This document shows, piece after piece, positions 1 through 8,121 of a stretch of DNA of 64,000 nt (its first letter is position 1; the number at the start of each line of letters is the position of its first letter). The notes beneath the pieces were generated by a model that worked only from the letters and a program-made list of their open reading frames with translations, did not search any database and was not told the DNA's origin. The translations under genes were made by a program, and so were the position numbers. This stretch comes from DATJGR01 sp963735085. GTDB lineage: Bacteria > Pseudomonadota > Gammaproteobacteria > Pseudomonadales > Azotimanducaceae. The stretch lies in contig CAVTJP010000002.1 of the NCBI GenBank assembly GCA_963735085.1, forward strand, positions 868,001 to 932,000. Direction: 5' to 3'.

Positions 1-1039
1 CAACGAAGTGCGGCAGATCTGACGACAGGTCAATATGATGCCCATTGAACTCGAGAATGATGTCGCCTTCGCGCAGACCTGCTTTGGCGGCCGGTCCGCC
101 ATCCATCACGCGCGCGACCAACGCACCCGACGGTTTCTCGAGACCGAAGCTTTCGGCAAGATCTCGACTGACCTCCTGAATCACCACGCCGAGCCAACCG
201 CGCGACACTTTGCCATGCGACTTGAGCTGATCAACGACGTCCATCGCGACATCGATCGGAATCGCAAACGAAACGCCCATGAAACCGCCGGAACGCGTGT
301 AGATCTGTGAATTTATGCCGACCACTTCGCCATCGAGGTTGAACAGCGGCCCGCCGGAATTGCCTGGGTTGATGGCGACATCCGTCTGAATGAACGGCAC
401 ATAGTTTTCATTGTTTTCGGTCGGCAGGCTGCGGTCGAGTGCGCTGACAATCCCGGCCGTCACAGAGTAGTCGAACCCAAACGGTGAGCCGATTGCGATA
501 ACCCACTGGCCAGGTTTCAGCGTCGATGAGTGGCCGAGTTTCACAACAGGCAGGTCCTCGGCGTTCACTTTGAGCAGCGCGAGGTCGGAGCGGGGATCCG
601 CACCGACGATCTTAGCCGTCAGTTCGCGCCGGTCGTTCATCCGAACGACGATTTCAGCGGCATCTTCAACGACATGATTGTTCGTCAGGATGTAACCGTC
701 GGAAGAAATGATGAAGCCCGACCCAAGTGAGCGCCGCTGCCCGGCCCCACCACCGCCGCCGTCGCTGTCGCCGTCGCCGTCGGGTCCCTGCGCACCCGGT
801 CCATTCGGTCCGAAAAATCGCCGAAAGAATTCATCCATGTCGGGATTGCCCCCGGCACCACGCGGTTCAGCCTTCTGAGTTGTGCTGACGTTCACCACGG
901 CGGGGGAGTATTTTTGCACCAGGCCGGTGAAATCGGGCAGTTCGTGGGACGCCGCAAATGCGCCACCTGCCAGACTCCACGTCAGCAGCGCAACACCGAT
1001 CAGCGCGAGCTGGTGCCGCGCAAGTAGAGCGATATTCAT
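1..1039 (-). CDS. mucD: Periplasmic serine protease Do, MucD/DegP family (3' end outside window)
   Basis: Periplasmic HtrA-type protease that degrades misfolded envelope proteins. 346 codons are visible; the end of the first PDZ domain and anything after it lie beyond the window edge. The ATG at 1039 gives a classic signal peptide with predicted cleavage after Ala29 (AFA/AS). The catalytic triad is legible: His122 in TNNHVV, Asp152 in RSDLALL, Ser228 in GNSGGP. PDZ-like sequence (GWLGVVIQEV) follows. An Asp/Gly-rich insert (DGDGDSDGGGGG) lies in the N-terminal loop before the protease core. It is the last gene of the rpoE-rseA-rseB-mucD cluster, as in Pseudomonas, 185 bp after rseB; SD-like GGAAAG lies upstream of the ATG. 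MucD versus DegP naming rests on context. Confidence 0.95.
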   Translation of the reverse strand, partial: MNIALLARHQLALIGVALLTWSLAGGAFAASHELPDFTGLVQKYSPAVVNVSTTQKAEPRGAGGNPDMDEFFRRFFGPNGPGAQGPDGDGDSDGGGGGAGQRRSLGSGFIISSDGYILTNNHVVEDAAEIVVRMNDRRELTAKIVGADPRSDLALLKVNAEDLPVVKLGHSSTLKPGQWVIAIGSPFGFDYSVTAGIVSALDRSLPTENNENYVPFIQTDVAINPGNSGGPLFNLDGEVVGINSQIYTRSGGFMGVSFAIPIDVAMDVVDQLKSHGKVSRGWLGVVIQEVSRDLAESFGLEKPSGALVARVMDGGPAAKAGLREGDIILEFNGHHIDLSSDLPHFV

Positions 1040-1224
1040 GGGGTTCTCGTCTTTCCTGTGTCGTAGTGATGGCATTGGGCATCGGACCGCATCGGGGCTA
1101 TCGGGTTCAACAATCCGACCGACCGGCGTCGATGGCGGGCCCGATGGGGAGCGCCACCGCGGCGCACCCCGCTAGTATCGCCCGTCCGGCTCCGCGACCC
1201 AAATTCCGAGATTCAGAGCAAAGC

Positions 1225-2256
1225 TCATTCCGCGACGAAGCGTACCGAGTGTGCGATGCGTTGCGCGGTCGGCGTCGGGATTTCACCTACGACGGTCACG
1301 AGGTGACGCGTCGTTTGCGGCCCGCCATTGACGATTTCTGAAACCGCGACGGTTGCACCGCTGCGCGAAACGATCGCATCTGCTCCAGAATCCGGCACGT
1401 CTTCGATGAACACGGAGAACGTGGCCAGCCCGTCAGAATACATCAAGGTATCTACCGGCTTCGAAGTGTTCGGTGCACGCCGCATATCCCATGACGCCAT
1501 TGTGAATCCGTTGGGAACCCAGCTGGCTTGCCAGTCTGATCTGTCATGCGCCAGCTCATCTGGAGATGCTGATTCGACCGACATGTGACTCGTCAGCGAA
1601 TGCGGCCCAACCTCAGGGGCGAGATCCTTTTCAGAGATCGGCCCACCAACTTTCAATGTCGCGAACTGGAAGATCTCCAGCTTATTGCCTTCCTGATCGA
1701 CGAGCTCCGAACGCAGCAGCAACCCGGTATCCCGGTCGAGCCACAGGCGGAAGCCGTAACGCTGCGCATCACGCGGCACCACCGCCAGCCTGACCGCCTC
1801 GCGACCCGCGACGCGGCCGGTACCATGCAGCGATATTGTATAGTTGTCCGACACATCTTCGAAGGTGCGCGAGAACGCGCGGGCAAACGGACCCGAGGGG
1901 ATACTGCTTTCAAGGGCGAGAATTTCATCACCCGGTTGGAGAATGCAGTCTACCTCGTTGCCTGTGCGAATGATCTCGCGCGGCTTGCCATTCAGATGCA
2001 CCAAACGTTCGCGTTGCACACCATTGGTTACGGTGTGCACTACGCGCATCGTCGACAGATCGCCTCCGCTGAAATAGCTGAAGATGCCGTCGTAGCTCGC
2101 CTCAAGCAGGCCACGGTTCATCATCTCCAGCCACTGCTCCGGCGTACGTCGTGGCACGGACGCAGATGCGGGCTGCGTGTCAGCTGACGCCGGCTGCGTC
2201 AGCAATGCGAACCCAAATACCGACAGGAAGAGAAACGACAGGTTCGCTGGGGTCAT
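1225..2256 (-). CDS. rseB: Sigma-E regulatory protein RseB/MucB
   Basis: Periplasmic protein of 343 aa that binds the anti-sigma factor RseA and protects it from site-1 cleavage until lipid or lipopolysaccharide signals arrive. An N-terminal signal peptide is visible with likely cleavage after Ala25 (ASA/DT). The body matches the MucB_RseB fold: a lipoprotein-carrier-like N-terminal domain (YDGIFSYFSGGDLSTMRVVH near residues 54-75) and a smaller C-terminal domain starting near residue 230. Its start overlaps the rseA stop by 4 bp, so the two are translationally coupled. Family assignment rests on both sequence and operon position. Confidence 0.95.
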   Translation of the reverse strand: MTPANLSFLFLSVFGFALLTQPASADTQPASASVPRRTPEQWLEMMNRGLLEASYDGIFSYFSGGDLSTMRVVHTVTNGVQRERLVHLNGKPREIIRTGNEVDCILQPGDEILALESSIPSGPFARAFSRTFEDVSDNYTISLHGTGRVAGREAVRLAVVPRDAQRYGFRLWLDRDTGLLLRSELVDQEGNKLEIFQFATLKVGGPISEKDLAPEVGPHSLTSHMSVESASPDELAHDRSDWQASWVPNGFTMASWDMRRAPNTSKPVDTLMYSDGLATFSVFIEDVPDSGADAIVSRSGATVAVSEIVNGGPQTTRHLVTVVGEIPTPTAQRIAHSVRFVAE

Positions 2257-2852
2257 TTCGATTCGAACGCGGCAACCCTGACGAACGGCACGATGCTCCG
2301 ATTGTTCAACGCAACGTGGCGCGCGTGGTGGAGCATATAGGCGCGCGCCCGCTGTATGTCCAGTGCGGCCGGTATGGCGCGACCACCCGTATCGTCGTCG
2401 AACAATGCGACCTGCGCCGCCGGAACAGCAGGTTCCACTACCGCAACGCGCGACGTCGGAGCGACCGCGCCTTCATCGGTACGGAAGCCGATGACGACCA
2501 CCGCTGCGACACCGGCAGCCACCGCGACACCGGCGACGCGGCGACCCCAGGTCGTCCAAAAAGCACTCGTATCCGACGCCAGTTTGCTGGCGCGCGCGCC
2601 GGGGGCTGTTGCTGCGTTCACGTCCTCACTACCGGCGTCGATCTGCGTCCAGAAGCGCGTGCTCAACCGATCTGCGCCGACCCCGAGCGTTCGGCCTTCC
2701 CCGCGCATAACACTGCGCACCAGGTGATAGCGCTCCCAAACCCCCCTCAGGTCCGGGTCTGCAGTCGCCTCGTTCAATACCCGACGAATCTCGAACTCGT
2801 CCGCCTCGCCGTCCATGACCGCCGACAGCGCTTCTTTGAGTTGTTCAGTCAT
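2253..2852 (-). CDS. rseA: Anti-sigma-E factor RseA/MucA
   Basis: Inner-membrane anti-sigma factor of 199 aa that holds sigma-E inactive. Residues 1-80 form the cytoplasmic sigma-binding domain typical of the family (MTEQLKEALSAVMDGEADEFE...WERYHLVRSVMRGE). One hydrophobic membrane span covers roughly residues 106-122 (VAGVAVAAGVAAVVVIG), and the C-terminal part is predicted periplasmic, where RseB binds and DegS-type cleavage would start. It lies 35 bp after rpoE and overlaps rseB by 4 bp. Length and topology are normal for the family. Confidence 0.94.
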   Translation of the reverse strand: MTEQLKEALSAVMDGEADEFEIRRVLNEATADPDLRGVWERYHLVRSVMRGEGRTLGVGADRLSTRFWTQIDAGSEDVNAATAPGARASKLASDTSAFWTTWGRRVAGVAVAAGVAAVVVIGFRTDEGAVAPTSRVAVVEPAVPAAQVALFDDDTGGRAIPAALDIQRARAYMLHHARHVALNNRSIVPFVRVAAFESK

Positions 2853-2887
2853 CTACCCACCCCACCCTCGAAAATGATGTCTCGATA

Positions 2888-3511
2888 TCAACGCGAACCA
2901 ATCAACGGGCGGATGCGATCATCGATCGCCTCGCGTGCTCTGAATATTCGCGAACGCACTGTACCCACTGGGCAATCCATGATCTCGGCGATCTGCTCGT
3001 AGCTTAGACCATCGAATTCTCGAAGTGTTACGGCGCTGCGAAGATCGTCGGGCAATCGGCTGATTGCGCTATTGATCGCGTCTTCGAGTTCGTCTCTGGC
3101 GAGACTGTTCTCCGGGTTCTCGCTGTCCCGCAATGAGTCACTGCCATCGAGATGCTCTGCATCTGTCGCATCCACATCAACGTCGGGCGGACGTCTGCTG
3201 CGCGCCACCAGGTAGTTCTTCGCCGTATTGATCGCGATTCGATAAAGCCAGGTATAGAACGCACTCTCGCCGCGGAATCGCGGCAGCGCGCGATAGGCCT
3301 TGATGAACGCCTCCTGGACCACATCGTCGATCTCGTCGTGCGACCGCACGTACCGACTGACCAAACCGTGGATTTTGTGCTGGTAGCGGCTGAACAACAG
3401 GTCGAAGGCGCGACGGTCTCCCTTCTGAACGCGTCGCACGAGTTCCTGATCCGTATCCTTGGCCACGCCTAACGGTTCCTCACGATACGAAGTGTTCCTG
3501 ATCATTCTCAT
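2888..3511 (-). CDS. rpoE: RNA polymerase sigma-E factor (ECF, RpoE/AlgU)
   Basis: Extracytoplasmic-function sigma factor directing the envelope stress response. Sigma region 2 (residues 22-95: RAFDLLFSRYQHKI, DDVVQEAFIKAYRAL, FYTWLYRIAINTAKNYL) and sigma region 4 (SRLPDDLRSAVTLREFDGLSYEQIAEIMDCPVGTVRSRIFRAR) are both complete. The ATG at 3511 gives 207 aa. A GTG at 3466 (residue 16) is the likelier start: it has an SD-like GAGGAA about nine bases upstream and leaves VAKDTDQELVRRVQKGD, which matches the usual RpoE/AlgU N-terminus, giving 192 aa. First gene of the rseA-rseB-mucD cluster and divergent from nadB. Confidence 0.96.
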   Translation of the reverse strand: MRMIRNTSYREEPLGVAKDTDQELVRRVQKGDRRAFDLLFSRYQHKIHGLVSRYVRSHDEIDDVVQEAFIKAYRALPRFRGESAFYTWLYRIAINTAKNYLVARSRRPPDVDVDATDAEHLDGSDSLRDSENPENSLARDELEDAINSAISRLPDDLRSAVTLREFDGLSYEQIAEIMDCPVGTVRSRIFRAREAIDDRIRPLIGSR

Positions 3512-3595
3512 GCAGAGCGTCGCACAATGATTTGCTGACCACGCAGCGATGGGGTGAGCGCGCGCGAGGGCACATATTCTGCCGTCTGACCGTGG

Positions 3596-3603
3596 TTTAT
3601 ACT
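3596..3603. promoter_or_regulatory. Overlapping divergent -10 elements for rpoE and nadB
   Basis: On the plus strand TATACT (3598-3603) is a good sigma-70 -10 for nadB. On the minus strand TATAAA (complement of 3596-3601) is a -10 for rpoE. They occupy almost the same bases, so the two promoters probably exclude each other. No convincing -35 stands out for either. No GGAACTT/TCTGA-type sigma-E promoter was seen between the genes. Confidence 0.45.
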
Positions 3604-3629
3604 AGCGCGGTGCAGCACTGTACCCTCAT

Positions 3630-3681
3630 CCCGAGTACCGAAGCCCCGCTTCCTGAGTACAAGGGTCCGCGTCCTGAGGAC
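3630..3681 (+). repeat. Imperfect 21-22-bp direct repeats in nadB leader
   Basis: Three related units start at 3630 (CCCGAGTAC), 3652 (CCTGAGTAC) and 3673 (CCTGAGGAC), about two helical turns apart and on the same face of the DNA. The third unit supplies the GAGGA that serves as nadB ribosome binding site. They could be repressor half-sites or a decayed tandem duplication. Confidence 0.5.
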
Positions 3682-3689
3682 AAAGCAAA

Positions 3690-5309
3690 GTGAGCGAGCG
3701 CAATCAACACGACGTCTTGATCATTGGCAGTGGAGCCGCCGGACTGGCCGCGGCACTGCAGTTGCCCGATGGAATGCGCATCGCGGTTCTTTCGAAGGAC
3801 GTCCTCGATGCAGGTTCGACCAATTGGGCGCAAGGCGGCATCGCCGCTGTCACCGACCCCGCCGACAGCGAGTACGAACACGTCCAGGACACGCTTCGCG
3901 CCGGCGCCGGACTTTGCCACGAGAAAACCGTCTGGCAGGTCGTCTGTCACGCTCGCGAAACAATTGCGCAACTCGAGCGCTGGGGCGTGGCATTCGATCG
4001 CGACGGTGAAGACCTTCACCTGACGCAGGAAGGCGGTCATTCGTTTCGTCGTGTTCTCCACGTCGCCGACGCCACCGGACACGCGGTCGCCTCGAATCTC
4101 ATCCGGGAAGCTCAAAAAGCGAACAACATCGAACTGTTCACGCATCGCGTCGCGATCGATCTGATTACGACGGCAAAACTCGGCGCGAGCACAAATCGAT
4201 GTATTGGCGCGTATGTGTACAACCAGAAGACAGATCACGTGGAGGTATTTCAAGCGTCACACGTGATCCTGGCGACCGGCGGCGCCAGCAAGGTGTACCT
4301 ATATACGAGCAATCCCGACGGTTCGACCGGCGACGGCATCGCAATGGCCTGGCGCGCCGGATGCCGTGTTGCAAACATGGAGTTCAATCAGTTTCACCCC
4401 ACGTGCCTGTACCACCCGCATGCCAAGTCGTTCCTGATTTCTGAAGCGGTACGTGGAGAAGGCGGCGTGCTGCTGCTGCCCGACGGCGAGCGATTCATGC
4501 CGAAGTTCGATGCACGCGCCGAGTTGGCACCTCGCGATGTCGTCGCCCGCGCGATCGACCACGAGATGAAACGCCTTGGTGCGGACTGCGTGTATCTCGA
4601 CATCAGTCACAAGCCCGGCGCGCTGATCAAGAAACATTTCCCAAACATCTTCGCCACCTGTGCGGCGCTGGGTATCGACATGACGCGCGAGCCGATTCCC
4701 GTAGTGCCGGCGGCCCACTACACCTGCGGCGGTGTTGCCGTCGACCTGAACGGTGGCACGGATATCGCCGGGCTCTATGCGATCGGTGAGGTGAGCTTCA
4801 CCGGCCTGCACGGCGCGAATCGGCTGGCGAGCAACTCGCTGCTGGAGTGTCTGGTCTACGGCAAAGCAGCCGCCGACCGCATCCACGACGCCGTTTCCGA
4901 ACCCGGCCTACTGCCGACTATTCCCAATTGGGACGAAAGCCGCGTAACCGATTCAGACGAAGATGTCGTGATTTCGCACAACTGGCACGAACTGCGACAG
5001 TTCATGTGGGACTACGTCGGTATCGTCCGCACCGACAAGCGCCTCGAGCGCGCGATGCACCGCATCGAACTGCTGAAGCGCGAGGTGCACGAGTACTACA
5101 GCAACTATCGCGTCAGCGGCGACCTGATCGAATTGCGCAATCTGATTCACGTTGCCGACCTGATCGTGCGTTCCGCTCGCGCACGGCGCGAGAGTCGGGG
5201 CCTGCATTTCACGCTCGACCATCGCGAACTGCGTAGGGATGCGCACGACACAATGCTCTATCCGAGCATCGCCGATCCGTTCGATGTACTGCGCCCGGTC
5301 GCGGGTTGA
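3690..5309 (+). CDS. nadB: L-aspartate oxidase
   Basis: Flavoenzyme converting L-aspartate to iminoaspartate, the first step of de novo NAD synthesis, for quinolinate synthase NadA (not in this window). At 539 aa it matches the family length. An FAD-binding Rossmann motif (DVLIIGSGAAGLAAALQL) sits at residues 8-26, followed by the LSKDVLDAGSTNWAQGGIAAV segment and the late flavin-binding stretch GANRLASNSLLECLVYG. The C-terminal helical domain (RRESRGLHFTLDH) is intact. The start codon is GTG with GAGGA nine bases upstream. Confidence 0.97.
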   Translation: MSERNQHDVLIIGSGAAGLAAALQLPDGMRIAVLSKDVLDAGSTNWAQGGIAAVTDPADSEYEHVQDTLRAGAGLCHEKTVWQVVCHARETIAQLERWGVAFDRDGEDLHLTQEGGHSFRRVLHVADATGHAVASNLIREAQKANNIELFTHRVAIDLITTAKLGASTNRCIGAYVYNQKTDHVEVFQASHVILATGGASKVYLYTSNPDGSTGDGIAMAWRAGCRVANMEFNQFHPTCLYHPHAKSFLISEAVRGEGGVLLLPDGERFMPKFDARAELAPRDVVARAIDHEMKRLGADCVYLDISHKPGALIKKHFPNIFATCAALGIDMTREPIPVVPAAHYTCGGVAVDLNGGTDIAGLYAIGEVSFTGLHGANRLASNSLLECLVYGKAAADRIHDAVSEPGLLPTIPNWDESRVTDSDEDVVISHNWHELRQFMWDYVGIVRTDKRLERAMHRIELLKREVHEYYSNYRVSGDLIELRNLIHVADLIVRSARARRESRGLHFTLDHRELRRDAHDTMLYPSIADPFDVLRPVAG

Positions 5310-5329
5310 TCAACCAACGCGGCGTCCGA

Positions 5330-5833
5330 TCAAGTTGATTCGAGGCTCTTAACGTGGCGCCGTAGCGCGGCGTGGTCCATTTGGCTTACTTCGCCGCGCA
5401 TCACATGTAGCAACCGTCGCCGACCGCTCACCGACGTCAGCCAGATCGCCGACCAACCCGGACCGAGCCAAGCGCGTCGCGCCCGATGGCGCTGTGAATC
5501 GACCGCAACGCCACCCGCAAACAACTCGAGCCTGCGCACGCAGCCGCGTGCGCGCGACCATCGCACCGCTTCGTCGACGGTGCTGACGCCGACGGCGCCG
5601 ACAAGCAACCACGCACCATACCAATCGAGCGCAATGGCGATCGAGGCAATCATCGAGACCGCGTGAACCGTCACCGCCAACACGATGCGCGCCGTACCAA
5701 CCCGCCACTCAATCGGTGCTGTCGGAGGCATTGGCGGAGGACGCGTCGACACGAGCATTACCGACGCAAGCACGGCCGACGCGAGCATCATTGACGCAAG
5801 CATTACCGACGCGAGCATCACCGACGCAAGCAT
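5330..5833 (-). CDS. ygfX: YgfX/CptA-like small inner-membrane protein
   Basis: Small membrane protein paired with SdhE, as in many gammaproteobacteria; the family has been described as a toxin/inhibitor partner of SdhE. Two predicted membrane spans (ARIVLAVTVHAVSMIASIAIAL and WYGAWLLVGAVGV, about residues 48-85) precede a soluble tail with GGRRRLLHVMRGEVSQMDHAALRRHV-like sequence. The first 30 residues of the longest reading are MLASV-type pentapeptides generated by a 15-bp tandem repeat that also encodes the end of SdhE, and no Shine-Dalgarno precedes that start. A start at Met35 (position 5731) gives a more usual protein overlapping sdhE by 23 bp. The true start is unresolved. Confidence 0.7.
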   Translation of the reverse strand: MLASVMLASVMLASMMLASAVLASVMLVSTRPPPMPPTAPIEWRVGTARIVLAVTVHAVSMIASIAIALDWYGAWLLVGAVGVSTVDEAVRWSRARGCVRRLELFAGGVAVDSQRHRARRAWLGPGWSAIWLTSVSGRRRLLHVMRGEVSQMDHAALRRHVKSLEST

Positions 5834-6092
5834 GGCCGGCGCGAATCAGCGCCAGCAATGCGCTGATCTCGGCGTCTTCCGGCTCGCTTCGTTGTTGAAA
5901 CCAGCTCCAGATATCCTGGTCCTCGCAATCGAGCAGCCGGCGCAGCGTTTGCCGTTCGCTGACTGAGAGCGTCTCGAAGCGCGCCCGCACAAACGCCGGC
6001 AGCAACAGATCCAGTTCCAGCAGCCCGCGCCGGCTTCGCCAGTAACAGCGATTGAATTCGGCTCTTGTCTTCGGGTCCGGCTGATCGCGCAT
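5709..6092 (-). CDS. sdhE: FAD assembly factor SdhE with repeat-derived C-terminal extension
   Basis: Flavinylation factor for succinate dehydrogenase (YgfY family). The ATG at 6092 has a strong SD (AGGAAAGAG). The core (residues 1-87) carries the conserved RGLLE/ELD flavinylation motif at residues 22-28 and the DIWSWFQQR segment. E. coli SdhE is 88 aa; this reading is 127 aa, because about 40 extra residues (ACVGD/ARVGN-type pentapeptides) come from a 15-bp tandem repeat. It overlaps the longest ygfX reading by 125 bp in another frame. The core call is firm; whether the extension matters is unknown. Confidence 0.88.
   Translation of the reverse strand: MRDQPDPKTRAEFNRCYWRSRRGLLELDLLLPAFVRARFETLSVSERQTLRRLLDCEDQDIWSWFQQRSEPEDAEISALLALIRAGHACVGDARVGNACVNDARVGRACVGNARVDASSANASDSTD
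5749..5838. repeat. Six 15-bp tandem repeats in the sdhE/ygfX overlap
   Basis: Six consecutive 15-bp units, consensus ACGCRAGCATYACCG, run from 5749 to 5838 with a partial seventh. As the period is a multiple of three, both minus-strand frames stay open and give pentapeptide repeats: ACVGD/ARVGN in SdhE and MLASV in YgfX. Copy-number change would lengthen or shorten both proteins without a frameshift. Confidence 0.95.
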
Positions 6093-6234
6093 TGCCAACT
6101 CTTTCCTACTGCGGAACCGTTCTATGAGATCGCTCTTCGGGATCCCTTGCAGAACAATGGTGCAGGACTCGACACTACACGGTCTGACGGTGAAAATCGT
6201 GAGCAATGCAATTTGCGTTGCGTGAGTAACTCGC
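6093..6234. other. Divergent intergenic region sdhE/ygfZ
   Basis: 142 bp between divergently transcribed sdhE and ygfZ. It should hold both promoters, but no clear -35/-10 pair could be assigned on either strand and no further gene is seen. Confidence 0.5.
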
Positions 6235-7203
6235 GTGCATCCGGACTGGAAGCGGTTCCTCGAACAGCGTGCCTTCACGACGGAGCAGGCGCCGGGAGTT
6301 GGACGCGCGTTTGCACCGGCAAACGTCGATCCAACCGCCGTACGATGCGTCGATCTGAATCATTTTGCCGCGCTGCGGCTGGTCGGGCCAGACGCGCTGA
6401 CGTTTCTGCAGGGCTATCTGACCTGTGACATGGCGGCGCTTGAGGACTCACGTGCGCTGTTCGGTGCCTACTGCAACATCAAAGGGCGCGTCGTCGCCGA
6501 CGCGACCGTGCTGCTCACGCTTGATGCGCCGACCCTGGTGATGCACGCGTCGTTGCGCGAGTCGGTAGCCGCCGGCCTCGGCAAATATCTCGCGTTCTCG
6601 CGTTCGAAGTTCGCCGATACGAACTCGGCGCCGATTCTGCTGGGTATCGTCAACCCAGCACGGGATGTCGCGATTACATCGCAGCCGCTGACGGTAGCAC
6701 CGTTTCGCAATGGCTACGCGGTGGCCATACCCGGCGTACAGCCTCGCGCGATGTTGCTGCTGCCGCTACAGGACGCCATGTCAGTGTGGGACGAGTACGC
6801 TGCGCGCACGGAAACTGCCGATGCAGCGATCTGGGATCTGCTCGATGTGCGCGCCGGCATCAGCCATGTCAGCGCTGCGACGTCGGAAATGTTTCTGCCG
6901 CAGATGCTCGACTACGACCGACTCGGCGCGATCAGCTTCACGAAAGGCTGTTATCTCGGGCAGGAAATCGTCGCGCGAGCACAGCACCTGGGGCGCCCCA
7001 AACGTCATCTCCACACCCTGTCGTGGCACGGTCAGCCGACGCCATGCGTCGGGGATTCGCTACATGAGGCCGATGGCCATCGCGCCGGTACCCTCGTCAA
7101 CGTGGCTGCGACATCGGACGACAGTGGCGAAGCCTTGGCCGTCCTGGGCGACGCAGTGTCCGCTCCGCTGCGTATCGGCAGCGTCGAATTCACCACTCAG
7201 TAG
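6235..7203 (+). CDS. ygfZ: Folate-binding Fe-S cluster repair protein YgfZ
   Basis: GcvT-like folate-binding protein involved in maintenance of certain Fe-S enzymes such as MiaB. 322 aa, typical length. The family signature K-G-C-Y-x-G-Q-E is present as KGCYLGQE, with the functional cysteine at residue 239. The start is GTG at 6235; no better in-frame ATG lies upstream and the SD is weak. It sits beside sdhE-ygfX, its usual gammaproteobacterial neighbours. Confidence 0.95.
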   Translation: MHPDWKRFLEQRAFTTEQAPGVGRAFAPANVDPTAVRCVDLNHFAALRLVGPDALTFLQGYLTCDMAALEDSRALFGAYCNIKGRVVADATVLLTLDAPTLVMHASLRESVAAGLGKYLAFSRSKFADTNSAPILLGIVNPARDVAITSQPLTVAPFRNGYAVAIPGVQPRAMLLLPLQDAMSVWDEYAARTETADAAIWDLLDVRAGISHVSAATSEMFLPQMLDYDRLGAISFTKGCYLGQEIVARAQHLGRPKRHLHTLSWHGQPTPCVGDSLHEADGHRAGTLVNVAATSDDSGEALAVLGDAVSAPLRIGSVEFTTQ

Positions 7204-7213
7204 CCAGCCGCGC

Positions 7214-8119
7214 TCAGGACTGCTTCGAATAGAGTTTCTGAATACTCGAAAAGTCGAGCCCACCTGCAGCGTGCTGACCTTTCAGCAGGCGGTATAGATT
7301 GCGTGCCAGACTGCCCATCGGAATCGCCATGTCGGTGCCGTCGGCAGCGTCCATCGCCAGACCGAGATCTTTGATCATCAGGTCAACAAGGAAGCCGCCG
7401 CTGTAGTCACGCGATGCGGGCACACCTTCCATCACACCCGGGTACGGGTTGTAGACGTTCAACGACCAGTTGCCGCCGGACGAGCGCTGCATGATTTCGG
7501 ACAGCACCGACGGATCCAGACCGTTCGCCACACCTAACGCTAACGCTTCGGCGGTGCCGGTCATCTGTATCGCGAGCAGCATGTTGTTGCAGATCTTGGC
7601 GACCTGACCGGCGCCCTGCGCGCCGGCATGGAAGATGTTCGCTCCCATTTTTTCCAGAATCGGACGAGCGCGTTCCAGCACCGTTGCATCACCCCCGACA
7701 ATAAACGTCAGGGTGCCTTTTTCTGCACCTGCGGTGCCGCCGGATACCGGCGCGTCGAGCATGTCGATGCCGCGCGCGTGCGCCGCCTCGGCCACCTTGC
7801 GAGCCGTTTGTGGCGCGATCGTGCTGCAGTCGATCACCACTGTCTGTTTCGATATTCGGTCGAGCAGCGTCTTACCTTCTGCGTCCTGCGTCAGATACAG
7901 ACCGTCAACATGACGACTCGCCGGCAACATACTGATGAAGAATTCGACACCTTCGGCTGCCGTCGCCGCAGACGCCGCCAACGCTGCGCCGTCCTTTTTT
8001 GCACGCGTCAGCGCTGCTTCAATGAGGTCGTAAACGATCAACTGATGCCCTGCTCCAAGCAGGTTCAGCACCATCGGGCCACCCATGTTGCCGAGTCCGA
8101 CAAAGCCGATCCGTGCCAT
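7214..8119 (-). CDS. mmsB: 3-hydroxyisobutyrate dehydrogenase
   Basis: NAD-dependent oxidation of 3-hydroxyisobutyrate to methylmalonate semialdehyde in valine catabolism. The ATG at 8119 is chosen because it has AGGAGC upstream and opens directly on the Rossmann motif (MARIGFVGLGNMGGPM), giving 301 aa. Substrate loop DAPVSGGTAGAEKGTLTFIVGG and the catalytic region GAGQVAKICNNMLLA (catalytic Lys) are conserved. Last gene of the five-gene valine operon, two bases after the hydrolase gene. Confidence 0.96.
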   Translation of the reverse strand: MARIGFVGLGNMGGPMVLNLLGAGHQLIVYDLIEAALTRAKKDGAALAASAATAAEGVEFFISMLPASRHVDGLYLTQDAEGKTLLDRISKQTVVIDCSTIAPQTARKVAEAAHARGIDMLDAPVSGGTAGAEKGTLTFIVGGDATVLERARPILEKMGANIFHAGAQGAGQVAKICNNMLLAIQMTGTAEALALGVANGLDPSVLSEIMQRSSGGNWSLNVYNPYPGVMEGVPASRDYSGGFLVDLMIKDLGLAMDAADGTDMAIPMGSLARNLYRLLKGQHAAGGLDFSSIQKLYSKQS

Positions 8120-8121
8120 CG

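Noticed and set aside
3466..3600. Sigma-E autoregulatory promoter in front of rpoE
   Set aside because: A GGAAC word occurs inside the gene start region, but no -10 is correctly placed upstream of the coding sequence.
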